NCBI GenBank assembly: GCA_948144175.1
Contig: CANXME010002067.1
Span: forward strand, 248,001-312,000
Length of the DNA: 64,000 bases
Source: Closterium sp. NIES-65
Lineage: Eukaryota > Streptophyta > Zygnematophyceae > Desmidiales > Closteriaceae
Direction of reading: 5' to 3'
Part shown: piece after piece, positions 61,901 to 64,000 of the stretch
Layout of the letters: every line of letters begins with the position of its first letter
Position numbering within the stretch: position 1 is the first letter of the stretch
Program-made: the position numbers and the translations under genes
The notes under the pieces: model-generated
The model's input: the letters and a program-made list of their open reading frames with translations, nothing else
Databases searched by the model: none
Told to the model about the DNA's origin: nothing

Positions 61901-64000
61901 GTAAGCAGATTGAATATATTATAAGTTTTCCAGTTCTGAAAATACAATTTCGGCTGAATCAGCATGTTGCTGACAAAGTTGCAGGTGCATCTGAGACAGC
62001 AAAATCAGCAAAGGAAAGTTTTCAAGAGCACGGCTTGACCCCTGGAGCTCTGGCTTCTTCATCTTTGGTGATTGCAGAGGAAACAGGCAACGAGCAGAAG
62101 CATGCATGTGCACTGCCTATGGCTGAAAAGACTGCTGGACCAGTTGAATGCAGAGAAGAATCTGTTCCAGCACCAGCGCATCTGGCTATTGTAGAAGCTC
62201 ATCACGCTGATGAAGTGGCAGGCTGTTGCTGCTCATCCAAGTGGAGAGATGGGCATGCGCCTGCATGCACCGATAAGAACGATCTAGGGTTGACAAAGTC
62301 TGTGAAGGAAATGTACCAGGTAAGGTCTTCAAAGCTTATATGAAGATATAAATCATTCACTTTCCTATTCGAAGCCTTTGCTTGCTGTTAAATCTGTGTT
62401 ATCTTTTATGCAGCATTGGTGCAAGACCAGCCTTGGCGAGAAGGAAGAGGTGGAGCCAGAAATTCTTGACTTACAGACATTGGCTTCCAGATCCATGCAG
62501 TTTGATAGTCACAGAAGGCAGCATCGCCCTCTGATTCCAACCTCTGTTACCAGAGAGACTCTGCTTCAGGCAAAGTGCTTGAAGCAGGTGGATGGGAAGT
62601 TCCTGATTGCCACTTCTGGCTCAACCGTGGTCGCCATTGATCAGGTAAGCAGTCAAAAGATTCTGATGAGTGTGTTCTGTCAGCAGTGTAGTTCTTCTGA
62701 CCACCTACATATATGTGTGTATATGTGTGCAGCATGCGGCAGATGAAAGGGTTTGTCTTGAGGAGCTCCGCAAGGAGGTGAGTGAAGTTGCCTGTCTGGT
62801 TGAATAAGTAAGGTTCCATATTGTGCAATTCTGAGTCTCTTTGATGGTGTTGCAGGTTTTGGAGAATCAGTCAGCCGTAGTGCCACTACTCCTTGATACA
62901 CCCTCTGACTTGGTGAGACACCATGTGTCAGCAATGTAGACCTTGAACGTCCCACCCTACCATTCATCAGATTTATTTCTTGTGTTTTCATTTTCCAGCC
63001 AATCACAGCAGGGCAAGAAGGGTGTCTGAGGTCATATCAAAGGCAAATAGAACGATGGGGATGGCGTTTTAAGCTCTCTACAAGTGGCAACGCAGAAAAA
63101 TCTTTCAGCACACATCGTTCGACTCAAATGGGAGCTGATGCTATGGCTATGCTTAGCCAATCAAGGCAAGTCCCAGGTTCCTGAACATTTTGCTTGCCAT
63201 TGTTTTGTAGGAAACTAGCCTGTGCACGCTTGCTCCTGCAACCACTTCCAATGTCCCCATGTCCCCCTCTCAGACGTCCAGGCAAATCTCAGTGCACTCC
63301 ATCTCGACTTATTGTACTCGCGGTATGGATGTAGTGTGCAAATGTATCCCTGTTTGTCCATTTCCTTATGAAAATCCTCGTTTCGTTCCAAAAATCCACT
63401 CACTTGAAACTGCAGGTTCCACACTTGCTGGGCACCTCTCTACGTGCAGAAGACCTTCTCGACTACTTGCTGCAGGTACTGAACGTACTCACAGCTCATG
63501 CAGACTCCAATCAAGATTTCCTCTAGTTTTATATGCTTTTGTCCACATCTTTAATGCCCAATGATTATCCATGCCTTATGTGAGCTTGCAGCTTCAAGAA
63601 ACTGGTGGCCTTGCATCTACACCACCACGGGCAGTTGTGCAATTGCTGGCATCAAAAGCTTGTAGAGGTGAGCTTATTTTTTTCGTGCTTCCTGCGCATG
63701 TTGTTGTTCTGGTGGTTTCACAGTTGTCTGCTTTGTTATGCAGGTGCCATCATGTTTGGAGACATGCTGAAGCCATCTGAGACTTCCCAGCTCATTGAGT
63801 GTTTGAAGCACACACAGCTGCCCTTCCAGGTGAGCACGTACATTGTTAGATGCTGCTGTTTTTGGGTGCTGAAGATGATGTGCTGATGTATGGGTGCATT
63901 GCCATGTGTGATGCAGTGTGCACATGGAAGGCCAACCATGGTTCCGCTTGTGGACCTCGACGAGCTGAAGAGATTGGTTGAAGGCATCGAGTTGCAAGGC
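58910..64000 (+). CDS. MLH3: DNA mismatch repair protein MLH3 (3' end beyond window)
   Basis: MLH3 pairs with MLH1 as a nicking endonuclease in mismatch repair and meiotic crossover formation. Exons are 58910-59089, 59178-59229, 59306-59352, 59446-59600, 59668-59725, 59813-59870, 60007-60099, 60180-60361, 60440-60645, 60724-60805, 60895-61397, 61471-61900, 61985-62319, 62414-62644, 62733-62777, 62856-62912, 62999-63169, 63416-63475, 63592-63667, 63744-63829 and 63917 onward. The N-terminal GHKL ATPase shows EELVCNSLDAGATE, DDDGCGIS, TSKL and GFRGEALFSI. The C terminus shows the endonuclease metal site DQHAADERVCLEELR (split by an intron), ACRGAIMFGD and CAHGRP. The middle linker is divergent and Ser-rich. 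The ATG at 58958 is an alternative start. Unlike the genes to the left, its introns are short and hold no exon copies. Confidence 0.92.

Overview
This is nuclear DNA of a plant-lineage eukaryote. The evidence is a chloroplast chlorophyll b reductase (NYC1 type), a WRKY-type DNA-binding domain with its characteristic R-type intron, a plastid-type CNNM/CorC-like (DUF21+CBS) protein, a plant-type TBC RabGAP, an MLH3 mismatch-repair gene and GT-AG introns throughout. The GC-rich, microsatellite-laden introns fit a streptophyte alga (for example a zygnematophyte such as Closterium) better than a seed plant. That placement is inference.

Layout, with all host genes on the + strand. (1) At 566-9817 lies a pogo/Tigger-like DNA transposon. 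Its transposase is split by a whole-looking Ty1/copia element (681-7989) with identical 130-bp LTRs and a 5-bp target duplication. (2) At about 11222-13409 is a WRKY-domain gene with a stop codon inside the WRKY heptad. (3) At 14176-28908 is a CNNM/CorC-like plastid protein gene. (4) At 29711-35745 is a deoxynucleoside kinase gene with two E2F-like sites just upstream. (5) At 37582-52298 is a TBC RabGAP gene with a giant low-complexity insertion. (6) At 53582-58439 is the NYC1-like gene. (7) From 58910 to the window end is MLH3, with its 3' end outside the window.

The most striking property is structural. In genes 3 to 6 almost every exon has one to eighteen extra copies, complete or partial, lying in the neighbouring introns and often keeping their own splice sites. 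Several minisatellites (20 bp, 28 bp, 125/150 bp) are amplified exon fragments. Between many of the duplicated blocks sits the same short palindrome, TTTTGAGTCGACTCAAAA or its GGCGCC variant. The core of a 3.9-kb, roughly 140-copy intronic satellite (47833-51762) carries the same AGGCGCCT core. MLH3 next door is free of both. This palindrome-plus-duplication pattern is the best candidate here for an undescribed process.

The genes do not form an operon-like unit. They are independent host genes: plastid ion transport, nucleotide salvage, vesicle traffic, chlorophyll turnover and meiotic or mismatch repair. Exon coordinates were read by eye from splice consensus, reading phase and family conservation, so they are good to a few bases where phases agree and are otherwise marked as approximate.
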